From assembly GCA_030696455.1 (NCBI GenBank), contig JAUYSH010000074.1:1-64000 (forward strand): a stretch of 64,000 nucleotides of DNA, given 5' to 3'. Origin of the DNA: Elusimicrobiota bacterium (GTDB lineage: Bacteria; Elusimicrobiota; Elusimicrobia; UBA1565; UBA9628). Each line of letters begins with the position of its first letter. Position 1 is the stretch's first letter. The translations under genes were made by a program, and so were the position numbers. Below, in pieces: positions 40,966-49,752 of the stretch. The notes under the pieces are model-generated. The model made no database searches, had not been told where the DNA came from, and saw nothing but the letters and a program-made list of their open reading frames with translations.

Positions 40966-41445
40966 CTAATCGGTGAGCTTGAGAATGATGTCTTTCGCGT
41001 CCGGAAACCGCGCGAGCAAGGTCGCGCGGGGACCCAGATCGAAGTCGTCGAAGTCGAAGCCGGGGGCGACCGTGCAGCCGACGAAGCAGAAGCCCGAGCC
41101 GGGCTCGGGCAAGGCGCCGAACCAGTGGCGCGCGGGGACGACGTGCTGAAGGCGGTGGCCCTGCTTGAAGTCCGGGCCGAGGACGACCTCGGTGACCGCG
41201 CCCTCCGGAGCGATCTGCGTCAGGCGCAAGGGGCCGCCGAGGTGGAAGTGCCAGAGCTCGTCGGACTTGATGCGGTGCAGGCGGGACTTTTGCCCTTCGG
41301 GCAAAAGAAACAATATGCCCGTCGAGATCGGGCGCTTGACGCCGCCGCGCGTGGTCATCTTCTCGGCGCTGCGGTAGGTTTCCTTGTAGAAGCCGCCCTC
41401 GGGATGGGGCTCGAGGCCGTACGCCGCGATGAGCTCCTTGTTCAA
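40966..41445 (-). CDS. DUF985 family cupin
   Basis: 159 aa. Matches DUF985: LIAAYGLEPHPEGGFYKETYRS at the N-terminus, STGILFLLPEG, HRIKSDELWHFHLGGPLRL (cupin metal motif with WHFH) and a later WFGALPEPGSGFCFVGCTVAPGFDFDDFDL. Typical length ~160. Some homologues are annotated as sugar-phosphate epimerase-like, but the function is unproved. The start is TTG 41445, overlapping the acyl-CoA dehydrogenase stop as TTGA; the 236-aa track ORF reads through that gene. It contains a 9-bp hairpin with a TTC loop in the coding sequence (about 41285-41305). Confidence 0.85.
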   Translation of the reverse strand: MNKELIAAYGLEPHPEGGFYKETYRSAEKMTTRGGVKRPISTGILFLLPEGQKSRLHRIKSDELWHFHLGGPLRLTQIAPEGAVTEVVLGPDFKQGHRLQHVVPARHWFGALPEPGSGFCFVGCTVAPGFDFDDFDLGPRATLLARFPDAKDIILKLTD

Positions 41446-42593
41446 CAGCCGATCGCCCGGGAAATCACGAGGCGCTGGATCTCCGACGTGCCCTCGCCGA
41501 TCTGGAGCAGGCGCTGGTCGCGGTAGAAGCGCTCGACGTCGAATTCCTTCATCAGGCCATAGCCGCCGTGGATCTGAACGGCTTCGTTGGCGACCCACTG
41601 GGCGACCTCGGAGCAATACAATTTCGCCATGGCCGATTCTTTCCCAAACGGCTTTTTCTGATCTCTGAGCCAGCACGCCTTATACAGGAAGACGCGGGCG
41701 TGCTCGATCTTCATGGCCATGTCGGCGAGCTTGAAGGCGATGGCTTGGAAGCGGGAGAGCGGCTTGCCGAACTGGACGCGCTTCTGCGCGTAGGCCAGGG
41801 CGGCCTCGTAGGCGCCCTGGGCGCAGCCGAGGCCCATCGCGGCGATGGACAGGCGGCCGGAGTCCAGGGTCTTGAGCATCTGGCGCGAGCCGGTGCCGCG
41901 CTTGCCCAGGATGGAGGAATCGGGCACGACGACCTTGTCGAAATAGAGCTCGGCGGTGTCGCTGGCGCGCCACATCAGCTTCTTGTGCATGCGCTTGGAG
42001 GTGAAGCCGGGGGTGCCCTTGGGCACGATGAAGCATGTGAACTCGGGATCGCCGGCCGCGTTGCGGTCGCTGACGGCCTGCACGATCACGCCGCCGGTCA
42101 GCTCGTTGGAGCCGTTGGTGATGAAGATCTTGGCGCCGTCGATCGTCCACGTGCCGTCGGCGTTCTTGACCGCCTTCGTGCGCGAGCCGCGCGAGTCGGA
42201 GCCGGCATCGGGTTCGGTGAGACCGAAGGCGAACAACAGCTCCCCCGCCGCGAGGCGGGGGAGCCACTCTTTTTTCTGCTCTTCGGTTCCGAAATAGAGG
42301 ATGGGGGCCACGCCGAGGGAAACGCCGGCGGCGACCGTGGCGGCCTGGGAGCCGTCGACGCGCGCGAGCTCCTCGACGGCGATGCAGTAGGAGGTGTAAT
42401 CGAGGCCGGAGCCGCCGAACTCCTCAGGGACGATGAGCCCGAACACGCCCAGCTCGCCGAGCTGACGGGTCAGCTCGACCGAGAATTCCTCTTTCTCATC
42501 GAGGTCGTGAGCGAGGGGCTTGATCTTGGCCTCCGCGAATTTTCGGACCGTGTCCCGGATGTCCTTCTGCGCGTCGCTGAGCTCGAAATCCAT
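41442..42593 (-). CDS. Acyl-CoA dehydrogenase
   Basis: 383 aa, the family length. N-terminal MDFELSDAQKDIRDTVRKFAE, FAD/acyl binding LLFAFGLTEPDAGSDSRGSRT near 120-140, and the C-terminal signature NEAVQIHGGYGLMKEFDVERFYRDQRLLQIGEGTSEIQ, which includes the catalytic Glu region. It oxidises acyl-CoA to enoyl-CoA, passing electrons to ETF; most like short/branched-chain enzymes. Start ATG 42593, with AGGGAG Shine-Dalgarno 8 nt upstream; the 827-aa track ORF is a read-through artefact. Followed by the coupled DUF985 cupin gene. Fits with the CoA-transferase at the other end of the window. Confidence 0.92.
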   Translation of the reverse strand: MDFELSDAQKDIRDTVRKFAEAKIKPLAHDLDEKEEFSVELTRQLGELGVFGLIVPEEFGGSGLDYTSYCIAVEELARVDGSQAATVAAGVSLGVAPILYFGTEEQKKEWLPRLAAGELLFAFGLTEPDAGSDSRGSRTKAVKNADGTWTIDGAKIFITNGSNELTGGVIVQAVSDRNAAGDPEFTCFIVPKGTPGFTSKRMHKKLMWRASDTAELYFDKVVVPDSSILGKRGTGSRQMLKTLDSGRLSIAAMGLGCAQGAYEAALAYAQKRVQFGKPLSRFQAIAFKLADMAMKIEHARVFLYKACWLRDQKKPFGKESAMAKLYCSEVAQWVANEAVQIHGGYGLMKEFDVERFYRDQRLLQIGEGTSEIQRLVISRAIGC

Positions 42594-42644
42594 TGTATTT
42601 CTCCCTGAAACGCATTGTAGCCGATTTTGTAGGATAGCCGCGTC

Positions 42645-44516
42645 ATGAAGCAAGGCGCTCACCCGCACGAAAAGCCGCACCACCCCCACTGGCCTCTCGA
42701 GACCTTGCTCTTCGCGTTCGTCTTCGCGCTCGGCTGGCGCTCCGTGCACGCCCCCGAAACCTGGATCCACCTGAAGACCGGCGCGAAGATGCTCGCCGAG
42801 CACGCTCTCCCCATGACGGATCCGTTCAGCTACGGCTCCTCGGGAGGGGCGTGGACGACGGACTCCTGGCTGTTCGACGCCGTCGCGGCCAAGCTCGACG
42901 CGCTCGGCGGCGTGAAGGCCGTGGTGTTCCTTAAGAGCCTCGTCGCGGGCGCCGCCTTCGCGCTGCTCCTGCCGATCAACCATGGCAGTCCGCTGGCGGC
43001 GGCGTCGCTGCTGGCGCTCGGCGCGTGCGCGGGCTGGGCGGGCCTGGTCGAGACGCCGGCGATCTTCGATCTTTTGTTCTTCTCGCTGTTCATTCGCCTG
43101 CTGCGCCCGCGCCATCGCTTCCAATGGTGGCAGGGCGCGGCCGCCGCGGCGCTCACCGCGCTGTGGGCGAACACGCACGGCGCGTCGGCGCTGCTCGCGC
43201 TTTGGCTTGTCGGGCTCAAGGTGTTCAAGGCGTCCCTGCGCACGGCCGCGCGCGAGCGCCTCGGCTACTGGGCGACGTTCGGGGCCTGCATCGTGACGCT
43301 CTCCTGGAACCCGCTCGGCTGGGCGGTCCTGGGCCGGACGTTCGCCGACGCGATCGCCGTCCCCGGCGGCTGGCCGGCGGACTGGGTCTCGCTTTATACG
43401 CTCTTCGCGGTCGCGGGCCTCGTCTCGTGCTGGTACACGTTGCAGCAGGAGTTCGTCACCACGGTGGCCGCCGCGGCGATCATCGCGCTGTCGACGGTCC
43501 TCCCGGGCCTGCGCCCGCTGGCGATCCTGGCGGCCTGCCCGGTGATCGCCCTGGCGCTCGGACATTGGCTCAAGCCCCGTTCCGACACCTGGCCGCGCGT
43601 GATGCGCTGGGCGGTGTTCGCCGGCTTCCTGCTCGCCGGCTACCAGCACTTCATCGTCAAGCCGCTGTCGCGCGAGCGGGGCTACGGCGCTCCGGCGCTC
43701 GCGGGCGCCGCTCATTATCTGGAGTCGAACGGAGTGCACGGGCGCATGTTCAACGAGCCGGACGCCGGCGCCGAGCTCATCGGCCTGACCGGCCGTTCCG
43801 TCTTCGTGGACTTGCGCCCGGGCGTGTATCCCGCGTCGTTCAAGAGCGAGGCCGCCGCCTGGCCGCGTCTGTTTCGTCAACTCGACATGGTCTACCGTTT
43901 CGACTACGCGGTGCTGCACAATCACCGCGCGGACGCTCCCGCGCGCGTCATCGACGAGGACCCGAATTGGGTTCTGGGCTACGCCGACGACCGGGCGCTG
44001 GTTTATCTCAAGAAGGTCGGAGAGAACGCGTTGGTCTTGCCGCGCGAGCCGCGCCTCGTCTCCCCCAACCGCATGTGGCCCGGCGAGCTCGACGCGCTGC
44101 TCGCCGACAAGCGCAAGGCCGGCAAGGTCCTCGAGGAGCTCGACCGGTGGCTGGTCCAGGCCCCGGACTCCGTGCAGGCGCTGCTATGGAAGGCCTACGC
44201 CCTGGGCCGCCTCGGCCTGCAGGACAAGGCCGACCGCCATCTCCAGCTCGCGCGCGAGCGGCCGCGTCTGAGGCGCGATCCGGAGCTGCGCGCCGCCTAC
44301 GCCTTCGCGCTCGAGGCCCGGGGACGCGCCCAGGAGGCCCGCGAGGAATATCGCGGGGCTCTCGAGTCGGCCCGGCGCCTTGGCCGGCCGCGGGTGCAGG
44401 CCGAGATCCTGCCCCGCCTGGCCGCCGTGCATCGAGCCCTCGGCAACGAGGGCGCGGCCCGAGAGGCCGAGGACCAGGTCAAAGCGATTCCAGCGCCGGT
44501 CGAGCCCGAGGAATGA
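42645..44516 (+). CDS. Polytopic membrane protein with C-terminal TPR-like region
   Basis: 623 aa. The N-terminus is His/Pro-rich, then around ten membrane helices span ~20-340 (LETLLFAFVFALGW; LVAGAAFALLLPI; VSLYTLFAVAGLVSCWYTL). WIHLKTGAKMLAEHALPMTDPFSYGSSGGAWTTDSWLFD after the first helix is like the first periplasmic loop of GT-C glycosyltransferase-like proteins. A soluble region follows (HGRMFNEPDAGAELI), and the last ~130 residues are TPR-like helical repeats (ALLWKAYALGRLGLQDKADRHLQLA). Exact role unknown. The start is 51 bp from the divergent acyl-CoA dehydrogenase; TAGGAT lies 9 nt before ATG. Confidence 0.75.
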   Translation: MKQGAHPHEKPHHPHWPLETLLFAFVFALGWRSVHAPETWIHLKTGAKMLAEHALPMTDPFSYGSSGGAWTTDSWLFDAVAAKLDALGGVKAVVFLKSLVAGAAFALLLPINHGSPLAAASLLALGACAGWAGLVETPAIFDLLFFSLFIRLLRPRHRFQWWQGAAAAALTALWANTHGASALLALWLVGLKVFKASLRTAARERLGYWATFGACIVTLSWNPLGWAVLGRTFADAIAVPGGWPADWVSLYTLFAVAGLVSCWYTLQQEFVTTVAAAAIIALSTVLPGLRPLAILAACPVIALALGHWLKPRSDTWPRVMRWAVFAGFLLAGYQHFIVKPLSRERGYGAPALAGAAHYLESNGVHGRMFNEPDAGAELIGLTGRSVFVDLRPGVYPASFKSEAAAWPRLFRQLDMVYRFDYAVLHNHRADAPARVIDEDPNWVLGYADDRALVYLKKVGENALVLPREPRLVSPNRMWPGELDALLADKRKAGKVLEELDRWLVQAPDSVQALLWKAYALGRLGLQDKADRHLQLARERPRLRRDPELRAAYAFALEARGRAQEAREEYRGALESARRLGRPRVQAEILPRLAAVHRALGNEGAAREAEDQVKAIPAPVEPEE

Positions 44517-44563
44517 ACTGGACAACCAGGCGCGGTCCTGTTATACTCGAATTTCGTGAAAGG

Positions 44564-45289
44564 ATGAAAAACAAGCTTCTTCGCCGTCTCTCCGCGGTCC
44601 TCCTTCTGGCGTTGGCCGCCGGCTGCAACCCCCCCAAGTACGCCGTGTACGAGTCGATCAATAAGGACTACACCGCCTCCGTGCCGTGGGGCTGGCAGGT
44701 GATGACCGATCAGCAGGACAACGATTTCGCGCAGACCACGTTCATCGGGCCTTTCGATCCCGATTTTTACCTGGGCGCGCCGAGCCTCAGCGTGCGCTGG
44801 TACCGCCGCTATCGCCCGCACCGGCTTTCGGGCGGACGCCTGGAGATGTACTCCGGGGCCGACGACTTCATCAAGCAGACCTTGAGCCAGGTTTACGGCC
44901 CCGAATACGTGCTGATGACGCTTCCCGGCCAGCTTTCCTACAAGCCCGGCCCCAGGAACGAGCCCGTCGAAGTCCTCCCCGAGGTGACGCTCAAGCAGTC
45001 CGGGCTGAAGGGCAACGGCTTCATCGTCGAGTCCGCGACCCCCGCCCCGGAAGCCAACAAGTGGGGCATCAGCGAGCAAGCGGGGACCGGCAAGCCCTAC
45101 GTCCTGCGCAAGCACGCCTACGTCGTCGTTCCCGTCGAGGATGGATTTTACGTGCTGACCTACCCCGCCACCGAGCGGGGCTACCCGAACCATCTGGACA
45201 AATTCGCCGGGCTGATGGGCTCCTTCATGCCGCGCACCGCCGGCCCCGGAGGCGCGAAGATCCGGGTCCCCGGCCCCCGAGCCTCCTAA
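44564..45289 (+). CDS. Lipoprotein of unknown function
   Basis: 241 aa. Lipoprotein signal MKNKLLRRLSAVLLLALAAGC (lipobox LAAGC, Cys 21). The mature domain resembles PsbP/Mog1-type folds that start with short strands (YTASVPWGWQVMTDQQDNDFAQTTFIGP...). It ends VEDGFYVLTYPATERGYPNHLDKFAGLMGSF, a typical final strand-helix of such alpha-beta lipoproteins; this is an inference from pattern. TATACT lies 23 nt upstream and GAAAGG precedes ATG 44564. The track's 754-aa ORF is a shadow of the membrane gene. Confidence 0.75.
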   Translation: MKNKLLRRLSAVLLLALAAGCNPPKYAVYESINKDYTASVPWGWQVMTDQQDNDFAQTTFIGPFDPDFYLGAPSLSVRWYRRYRPHRLSGGRLEMYSGADDFIKQTLSQVYGPEYVLMTLPGQLSYKPGPRNEPVEVLPEVTLKQSGLKGNGFIVESATPAPEANKWGISEQAGTGKPYVLRKHAYVVVPVEDGFYVLTYPATERGYPNHLDKFAGLMGSFMPRTAGPGGAKIRVPGPRAS

Positions 45290-45326
45290 AGGCTCTCGAC
45301 CCCTGGCCTGTTCGCGGGCCCTCTGC

Positions 45327-45332
45327 TACACT
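45327..45332 (+). promoter_or_regulatory. -10 box TACACT before the SRPBCC gene
   Basis: TACACT with exactly 6 nt (GAAACG) to ATG 45339. Confidence 0.5.
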
Positions 45333-45338
45333 GAAACG

Positions 45339-45881
45339 ATGCCGTCCGCCGAAACGACACGCCTCTCCACCCGCGACATCCGCCTCACCGCGACGATCCG
45401 CGCCAAGCCGGAGCTGGTCTACCGCAGCCTGACCTCCGCTCGCGAGCTGACGCGCTGGTGGCTGGAGGGTGCCGAGACCGATGCCCGCAACGCGGGTCGC
45501 CTGCGCATGATCTGGCCGCGCCCGCGGGCCAAGGGCGGCTCGCGCTGCCCCGGCTTCGGCGAACGCGAGGGCGTCTTCGTGGATCTCGAGCCCGCGCGCA
45601 AGGTCGCCTGGCTGTGGAAGCCCGCGCGCGGCGAGAAGGGCGTGCCCGCCCTCGCCTCGATCTTCATCCTGCCCGCCCGGGGAGGCAAGAGCGAGGTGAC
45701 CTTGCTTCACGCCGGCTTCGCGGCGGCCGCGCGGGTCGACGCGCTCTACGATGCCTACGCGCGCGCCTGGGAGGACGGCCTCGCCAAGGTGAAGCTGTAT
45801 CTCGAGACGGGACGCACCTGCAAGCTCGAGTGCCTCGACCTCGAGGCGGTGCGGATAATCACGACGAGGTCCCGCCGATGA
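45339..45881 (+). CDS. SRPBCC/AHSA1-type (START-like) domain protein
   Basis: 180 aa, cytosolic. DIRLTATIRAKPELVYRSLTSARELTRWWLEGAETD is the usual AHSA1 N-terminus, followed by VFVDLEPARKVAWLWKP and a C-terminal helix (AYARAWEDGLAKVKLYLETG). The family binds hydrophobic ligands or, for Aha1-like members, chaperone clients. No catalytic residues expected. The start is leaderless by the TACACT spacing. The stop overlaps the RmuC start (ATGA). Confidence 0.8.
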   Translation: MPSAETTRLSTRDIRLTATIRAKPELVYRSLTSARELTRWWLEGAETDARNAGRLRMIWPRPRAKGGSRCPGFGEREGVFVDLEPARKVAWLWKPARGEKGVPALASIFILPARGGKSEVTLLHAGFAAAARVDALYDAYARAWEDGLAKVKLYLETGRTCKLECLDLEAVRIITTRSRR

Positions 45882-46990
45882 GCGTTTTGACGATTTTGCT
45901 GGCCGTCGTCTCGGGCGCGGCCGTGGCCGTCGTCATCTGTTATCTCGTCTTCTTCTCTTCCCGCAAGAACGAGGATGCCGGCCGCGTGCAGATGCGCGAG
46001 GACTTTCGCGCGCTTCTCGAGCTGGCCGAGCAGAAATTCGAGACGGAGCGCGTCAAGCAGAAGGGAGAGCTCGACGAGAAGAAGGCCGCCGTCGAGAACA
46101 CGGTGGACAAGCTGTCCGAGCGCCTGAAGAACTACGAAGAGCTCGTCCGCAAGTTCGAGGCTGACCGGGCGACCAAGTACGGCTCGCTGGAGAAGGGCCT
46201 CAAAGACGCGACCGAGCAGACCGCCAAGCTCGCCTCCTCGACCGAGGGCCTGCGCGCGCTGATGGACAACTCCCGCGCCCGCGGTCAGTGGGGCGAGCGC
46301 ATGGCCGACGACATCCTGCGCGCCTCGGGCCTGCAGGACGGGGTTCAGTACCGCAAGAACCGCGCCCTCGACACCGCCGCCACTCGCCCCGATTTCACCT
46401 TCCTGCTCCCCGAAGGCAAGAAGCTCAACATGGACGTGAAGTTCCCGCTCGACAACTGGCTCAAGATGCTGCACGCCGCCGGAGACGAGGAGCGCGCCAA
46501 GCTCAAGAAGGATTTCGAGCGCGACGTTAAGAACCGGATCAAGGAGCTCCAGGGACGCGGCTACATCAGCGTCGAGGAGGGCACGCTCGACTACGTCCTG
46601 CTGTTCATCCCCAACGAGCAGGTCTACGGCTTCATCCAGGAGAATTATCCCGGGCTGGTGGACGAGGCGCTCTCGCAGAAGGTCGTGCTCTGCTCGCCGT
46701 TCACCCTGTACGCCGTGCTCGGTGTGATCCGCCAGTCATTCGACAACTTCCACTTCGCGCAGGCGACCCAGGAGGTCCTCAAGCTGATCTCCCACTTTTC
46801 GGCCACCTACGAGACCTTCAAGGCACGGTTCGTCAAGCTCGGCGAGCAGGTCGGGAAGGTCGGCGAGCTCTACCACGACATCGAGCAGACCTCGTTCAAG
46901 CGGCTCGACGCCTCCGTCGCCAAGATCGACCGCGTCCGCAAAGGCGAGGAAAAGCCCGAGGCCCCGCAGCTGCCCGCGGACCTGGGGTAG
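45878..46990 (+). CDS. rmuC: RmuC family DNA recombination protein
   Basis: 370 aa. An N-terminal membrane helix (VLTILLAVVSGAAVAVVICYLVFF) is followed by a ~120-residue coiled coil. The RmuC nuclease-like core contains RGQWGERMADDILRASGLQDGVQY, RPDFTFLLPEGKKLNMDVKFPLDNW (PD-(D/E)xK-like) and the conserved TLDYVLLFIPNEQVYGFI. RmuC limits inversions at short inverted repeats in E. coli, relevant to a region so rich in palindromes. Start ATG 45878 overlaps the upstream stop. Confidence 0.92.
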   Translation: MSVLTILLAVVSGAAVAVVICYLVFFSSRKNEDAGRVQMREDFRALLELAEQKFETERVKQKGELDEKKAAVENTVDKLSERLKNYEELVRKFEADRATKYGSLEKGLKDATEQTAKLASSTEGLRALMDNSRARGQWGERMADDILRASGLQDGVQYRKNRALDTAATRPDFTFLLPEGKKLNMDVKFPLDNWLKMLHAAGDEERAKLKKDFERDVKNRIKELQGRGYISVEEGTLDYVLLFIPNEQVYGFIQENYPGLVDEALSQKVVLCSPFTLYAVLGVIRQSFDNFHFAQATQEVLKLISHFSATYETFKARFVKLGEQVGKVGELYHDIEQTSFKRLDASVAKIDRVRKGEEKPEAPQLPADLG

Positions 46991-47105
46991 GCCGGAGCAG
47001 GGCCAACGGCGAGGCATTCCGCGGAAAGAAGGCTTTCGGCCGGGCTAGAAGCTCATCCAGGTAGCGTTTCATGACCGTTTGGTCGCAACGCACCCGCCAA
47101 AAGAG

Positions 47106-47139
47106 AGCCCCCCGGCCCTCTTTAAGGGTCCGGGGGGCT
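47106..47139 (-). terminator. Intrinsic terminator of the cold-shock gene
   Basis: 10-bp stem AGCCCCCCGG/CCGGGGGGCT with an inner CCC/GGG, 26 nt after the stop, followed on the minus strand by CTCTTTTGG. Confidence 0.8.
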
Positions 47140-47164
47140 GCGGTTGACCTGCGGGGGCTCTAGG

Positions 47165-47365
47165 TCAGAGCTTGACCACGCCAGCGGCCTTCGGGCCCTT
47201 ATCGGTCTGAAGGAGATCGTACTGGACGGCCTGGTTCTCGCTCAAGGAGCGGAATCCGTCGGACTGGATCGCGCTGTGATGCACGAACACGTCCGCGCTG
47301 CCGTCGTCGGGGGTGATGAACCCGAAGCCCTTCTGGTCGTTGAACCACTTCACTTTACCTTGCAT
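47165..47365 (-). CDS. Cold-shock protein (CspA family)
   Basis: 66 aa, exactly the family size. RNP1 [10 protein letters not shown] and RNP2 VFVHHSAI are both present. Binds single-stranded RNA/DNA as an RNA chaperone. The start is ATG 47365 (MQGKVKWF), preceded by GAGGTG Shine-Dalgarno 8 nt away; the track's MYSM extension is not needed. The gene has a near-consensus sigma-70 promoter (TTGACG-16-TATAAT) and a ~72-nt 5' leader, in contrast to the leaderless genes around it. The leader may carry the usual cold-responsive structure. Terminator follows. Confidence 0.95.
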   Translation of the reverse strand: MQGKVKWFNDQKGFGFITPDDGSADVFVHHSAIQSDGFRSLSENQAVQYDLLQTDKGPKAAGVVKL

Positions 47366-47443
47366 GCTGTACACCTCGTATTGCGACTTGTGCGGGCCTC
47401 TCGGCGAGGCCTTCTCGACGACGAATCGGCGAGAACCGCCAAA

Positions 47444-47471
47444 ATTATACCACGAGCCTTTCGTCCGTCAA
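47444..47471 (-). promoter_or_regulatory. Sigma-70 promoter of the cold-shock gene
   Basis: TTGACG (47471-47466), 16-nt spacer and TATAAT (47449-47444) on the minus strand. Predicted start near 47437 gives a 5' UTR of about 70 nt. Confidence 0.7.
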
Positions 47472-47617
47472 GTACCATTTGTTACTGATTGGGGGGGGTA
47501 TTTTGGCACCCTCCGTAGGGCCTAGAAAAGACCTATAAGCGCCGTCATAATGAGCCTAAACAACGCTTAATGGACGCATGTAGGCGCGCGGAGGCGCTGG
47601 AAACGTCCAAGAGCCGG

Positions 47618-48112
47618 TTATTTCGAGCCGGAGCGGGCTTTGCGGCGAGCTTCGGCGGCCGCCCAGCGCTTCTTCTCGTCCGGGGTTTCGACGAGCAGGG
47701 GCGGGATGGGGGCGGGGCGGCCGTGTTCGTCCACGGCGACCATGGTGACGAGGCAGGTGTTGGTGTGGACCCGGTTGCCGCCGGGCATGTCCTCGGCGTA
47801 GACCTCGACGCCGACCTCCATCGAGCTGCGGCCGGTGTGGTTGACCTGGGCCTTGGCGATGAGGAAGGTGCCCACGTGGATGGGGACCAGGAACTCGACT
47901 CGCTCCATGGCCACGGTCACGCAGGGCTTGCGCGAGTGACGCATGGCGCACACCGAGGCGGCTTTGTCCACCATCTGCAGGACCTTGCCGCCGAAGACGG
48001 TGCCGTGCATGTTGGCGTCCGGCGGGAACATCAGGTCGGCGACGTCGGAGATGGAGTCTCGCGAGGGGCGCGGCGCCAGGCGGCGCTCGACCTTGGGGGA
48101 TTTAGCGGCCAT
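47618..48112 (-). CDS. Acyl-CoA thioesterase (hotdog fold)
   Basis: 164 aa. Hotdog signature NMHGTVFGGKVLQMVDKAASVCAMRHS with the catalytic Asp in the MVDKAA helix, then VTVAMERVEFLVPIHVGTFLIAKAQV. Similar to YciA/acyl-CoA hydrolase type II enzymes, hexameric and cytosolic, which release fatty acid from acyl-CoA. The start overlaps the 3' end of the nitrilase-family gene by 11 nt, so they form an operon. Lys/Arg-rich C-terminal tail. About 250 bp to the cold-shock start: this gap holds the csp promoter and leader, with nothing else evident. Confidence 0.88.
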   Translation of the reverse strand: MAAKSPKVERRLAPRPSRDSISDVADLMFPPDANMHGTVFGGKVLQMVDKAASVCAMRHSRKPCVTVAMERVEFLVPIHVGTFLIAKAQVNHTGRSSMEVGVEVYAEDMPGGNRVHTNTCLVTMVAVDEHGRPAPIPPLLVETPDEKKRWAAAEARRKARSGSK

Positions 48113-48878
48113 AGTACCGGGGCCGCCGGTCCTCGAACAGGTCGCAGGCGGGATGGACCTTCTTGTTCTTGGCGGTCCAGGCGTCGATCGTGACCACCGC
48201 GGCGGCCGGCTGCTCGGGCCCGAGACGGACGAGCAAGGTTCCGTTGGGGGAGACCATCTGGGACTGGCCGATATAGCGCAGGCCGCGCTCGACGCCGACC
48301 CGGTTGGCGGTCGCGGAAAAGACCCGGTTCTCGAGCGAGCGGATCTTCATGCCCTCGGGGGCCCACGGGAGGACCAGGTTGGAGGGATGGGCGATGATCT
48401 CCGCCCCCTTGAGGGCCAAGGTCCGGGCCGCTTCCGGGAAGAACCAGTCGAAGCAGACCATCACGCCGACCGACACGCCCTTGACCTTCTCCGTCCAGAA
48501 GCCGGTGTCGCCGGGCGCGAAGAACTTCTTCTCGCCGCCGAAAAGGTGGGTTTTGCGGTACACGCGGCTCTTGCCGCCCTGCGCCAGGACCGCCGAGTTG
48601 AACAGCTTCGAGCCGGCTTTCTCGGGGAAGCCGGCGACGATCGCGCAGTCGCGGCTCGCGGCGTAGGCGCGCAGCAAGGTCACGAGGGGTCCGCGCGCGG
48701 TTTCGGCGCACTTGGCCGCTTCCTTCTTGTTCTTGAAATTGTAGCCGGAGGCGAAGAACTCGGGCAGGACCCAGAGGTCGGCCTCCTGGCGGTCCATCAG
48801 CTCGAAGCACGCCTTGAGGTTCTGGGGCGCCTTGAGGAACTTGGGGGAGTTTTGGACGACGCCGAGCCTGAATTCCAT
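48102..48878 (-). CDS. Carbon-nitrogen hydrolase (nitrilase superfamily)
   Basis: 258 aa. The Glu-Lys-Cys triad is visible: Glu in LWVLPEFFASGYN (~42), Lys in YRKTHLFGG (~110) and Cys in VMVCFDWFFPEAA (~144). It acts as an amidase on a small amide or N-carbamoyl compound; the branch is not identified. The start is ATG 48878 (MEFRLGVVQ), 3 codons inside the track ORF, with TACGAT 7 nt upstream. Divergent from the methyltransferase across 52 bp, and coupled to the thioesterase. Confidence 0.88.
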   Translation of the reverse strand: MEFRLGVVQNSPKFLKAPQNLKACFELMDRQEADLWVLPEFFASGYNFKNKKEAAKCAETARGPLVTLLRAYAASRDCAIVAGFPEKAGSKLFNSAVLAQGGKSRVYRKTHLFGGEKKFFAPGDTGFWTEKVKGVSVGVMVCFDWFFPEAARTLALKGAEIIAHPSNLVLPWAPEGMKIRSLENRVFSATANRVGVERGLRYIGQSQMVSPNGTLLVRLGPEQPAAAVVTIDAWTAKNKKVHPACDLFEDRRPRYYGR

Positions 48879-48918
48879 GGCGGGCATCGTATCAAAAATA
48901 GGGGTCTCCTAAAATTTA

Positions 48919-48924
48919 TAGAAT
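48919..48924 (+). promoter_or_regulatory. -10 box TAGAAT before the methyltransferase
   Basis: TAGAAT with exactly 6 nt (CCGCGG) to GTG 48931; shows that the leaderless spacing also holds for a GTG start. Confidence 0.55.
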
Positions 48925-48930
48925 CCGCGG

Positions 48931-49752
48931 GTGAGCAAGAAAGAGGCGCTGTCCTGGTGGCGGATGCACCTCGAAGACGACCCCCGGCGCCCCCACTCCC
49001 AGGTCAAGACGCAGATCGACGGCGTGGAGCGCTTCATGCGCCTGGAGCCGCGCTCGCGCGTCCTCGACCTCGGCTGCGGATCGGGCCGGCGCACGATCGA
49101 GCTCGCTCGCCGGGGCCACCGCGTCCTCGGAGTCGATCCCGACGAGCGCGCGCTCGCGGTCGCGCGCGCCTCGGCCAAGGGGGAGAAGCTCAACGTCCAC
49201 TTCATGAAGGCGGACACGCGCGCGATCCCCTACCGCAGCGAGATCGACGCCGTGGTCAGCCTCGACGGCGCCTTCGGCCAGCTGCCCAACGACCGCGACG
49301 ACCTGCGCTGCCTCGAGGCCGCGCGCAAGGCGCTGAAGCCCTCCGGCCTGCTGCTGCTCGACACTCTCAGCAAGGAGTGGCTGATGCGCCATTTCGAGCC
49401 GAATTACTGGGAGCAGGGCGAGGAGCGCAAAAGCTCCGTCGTGCTCGATCAGATCGGCTTCGATTTCGAGCGCGGACGCCTCGACAACCGCCGCGTCATC
49501 GTGGACGCCGACGGCACGCGAACCCCTTCCTTCATCAGCGTGCGGGTTTACACGCTGACCGAGCTCAAGGCCCAGCTCGAGCGCGCCGGCCTGAACTATC
49601 TCCAGAGCTGGGGCGCCTTCGACGGCTCGGCCTACGGCATGGACAGCCCCCGGACGATCGTGCTGGCCGAGCGTCCCCCGGAGAGATCGGCGAAGCCCGT
49701 CGACCCGGACGAACCGCCGTCCGCGCTCCGCATCAAGGGACGCAAAAGGTGA
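48931..49752 (+). CDS. Class I SAM-dependent methyltransferase
   Basis: 273 aa. Motif I RVLDLGCGSGRRTIELARRGHRVLGVD near residues 45-70, DAVVSLDGAFGQLPND (post II) near 110, and LKPSGLLLLDTL (motif III). Family members methylate small molecules or other substrates; not predictable here. GTG start with the leaderless TAGAAT. The stop overlaps the next gene as GTGA, and that gene is a membrane protein with a carboxypeptidase-regulatory-like domain. Confidence 0.85.
   Translation: MSKKEALSWWRMHLEDDPRRPHSQVKTQIDGVERFMRLEPRSRVLDLGCGSGRRTIELARRGHRVLGVDPDERALAVARASAKGEKLNVHFMKADTRAIPYRSEIDAVVSLDGAFGQLPNDRDDLRCLEAARKALKPSGLLLLDTLSKEWLMRHFEPNYWEQGEERKSSVVLDQIGFDFERGRLDNRRVIVDADGTRTPSFISVRVYTLTELKAQLERAGLNYLQSWGAFDGSAYGMDSPRTIVLAERPPERSAKPVDPDEPPSALRIKGRKR

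Noticed and set aside
41442-43925. 827-aa acyl-CoA dehydrogenase fusion
   Set aside because: The extra N-terminus is antisense to the membrane/TPR gene; a Shine-Dalgarno site and family alignment place the start at 42593.
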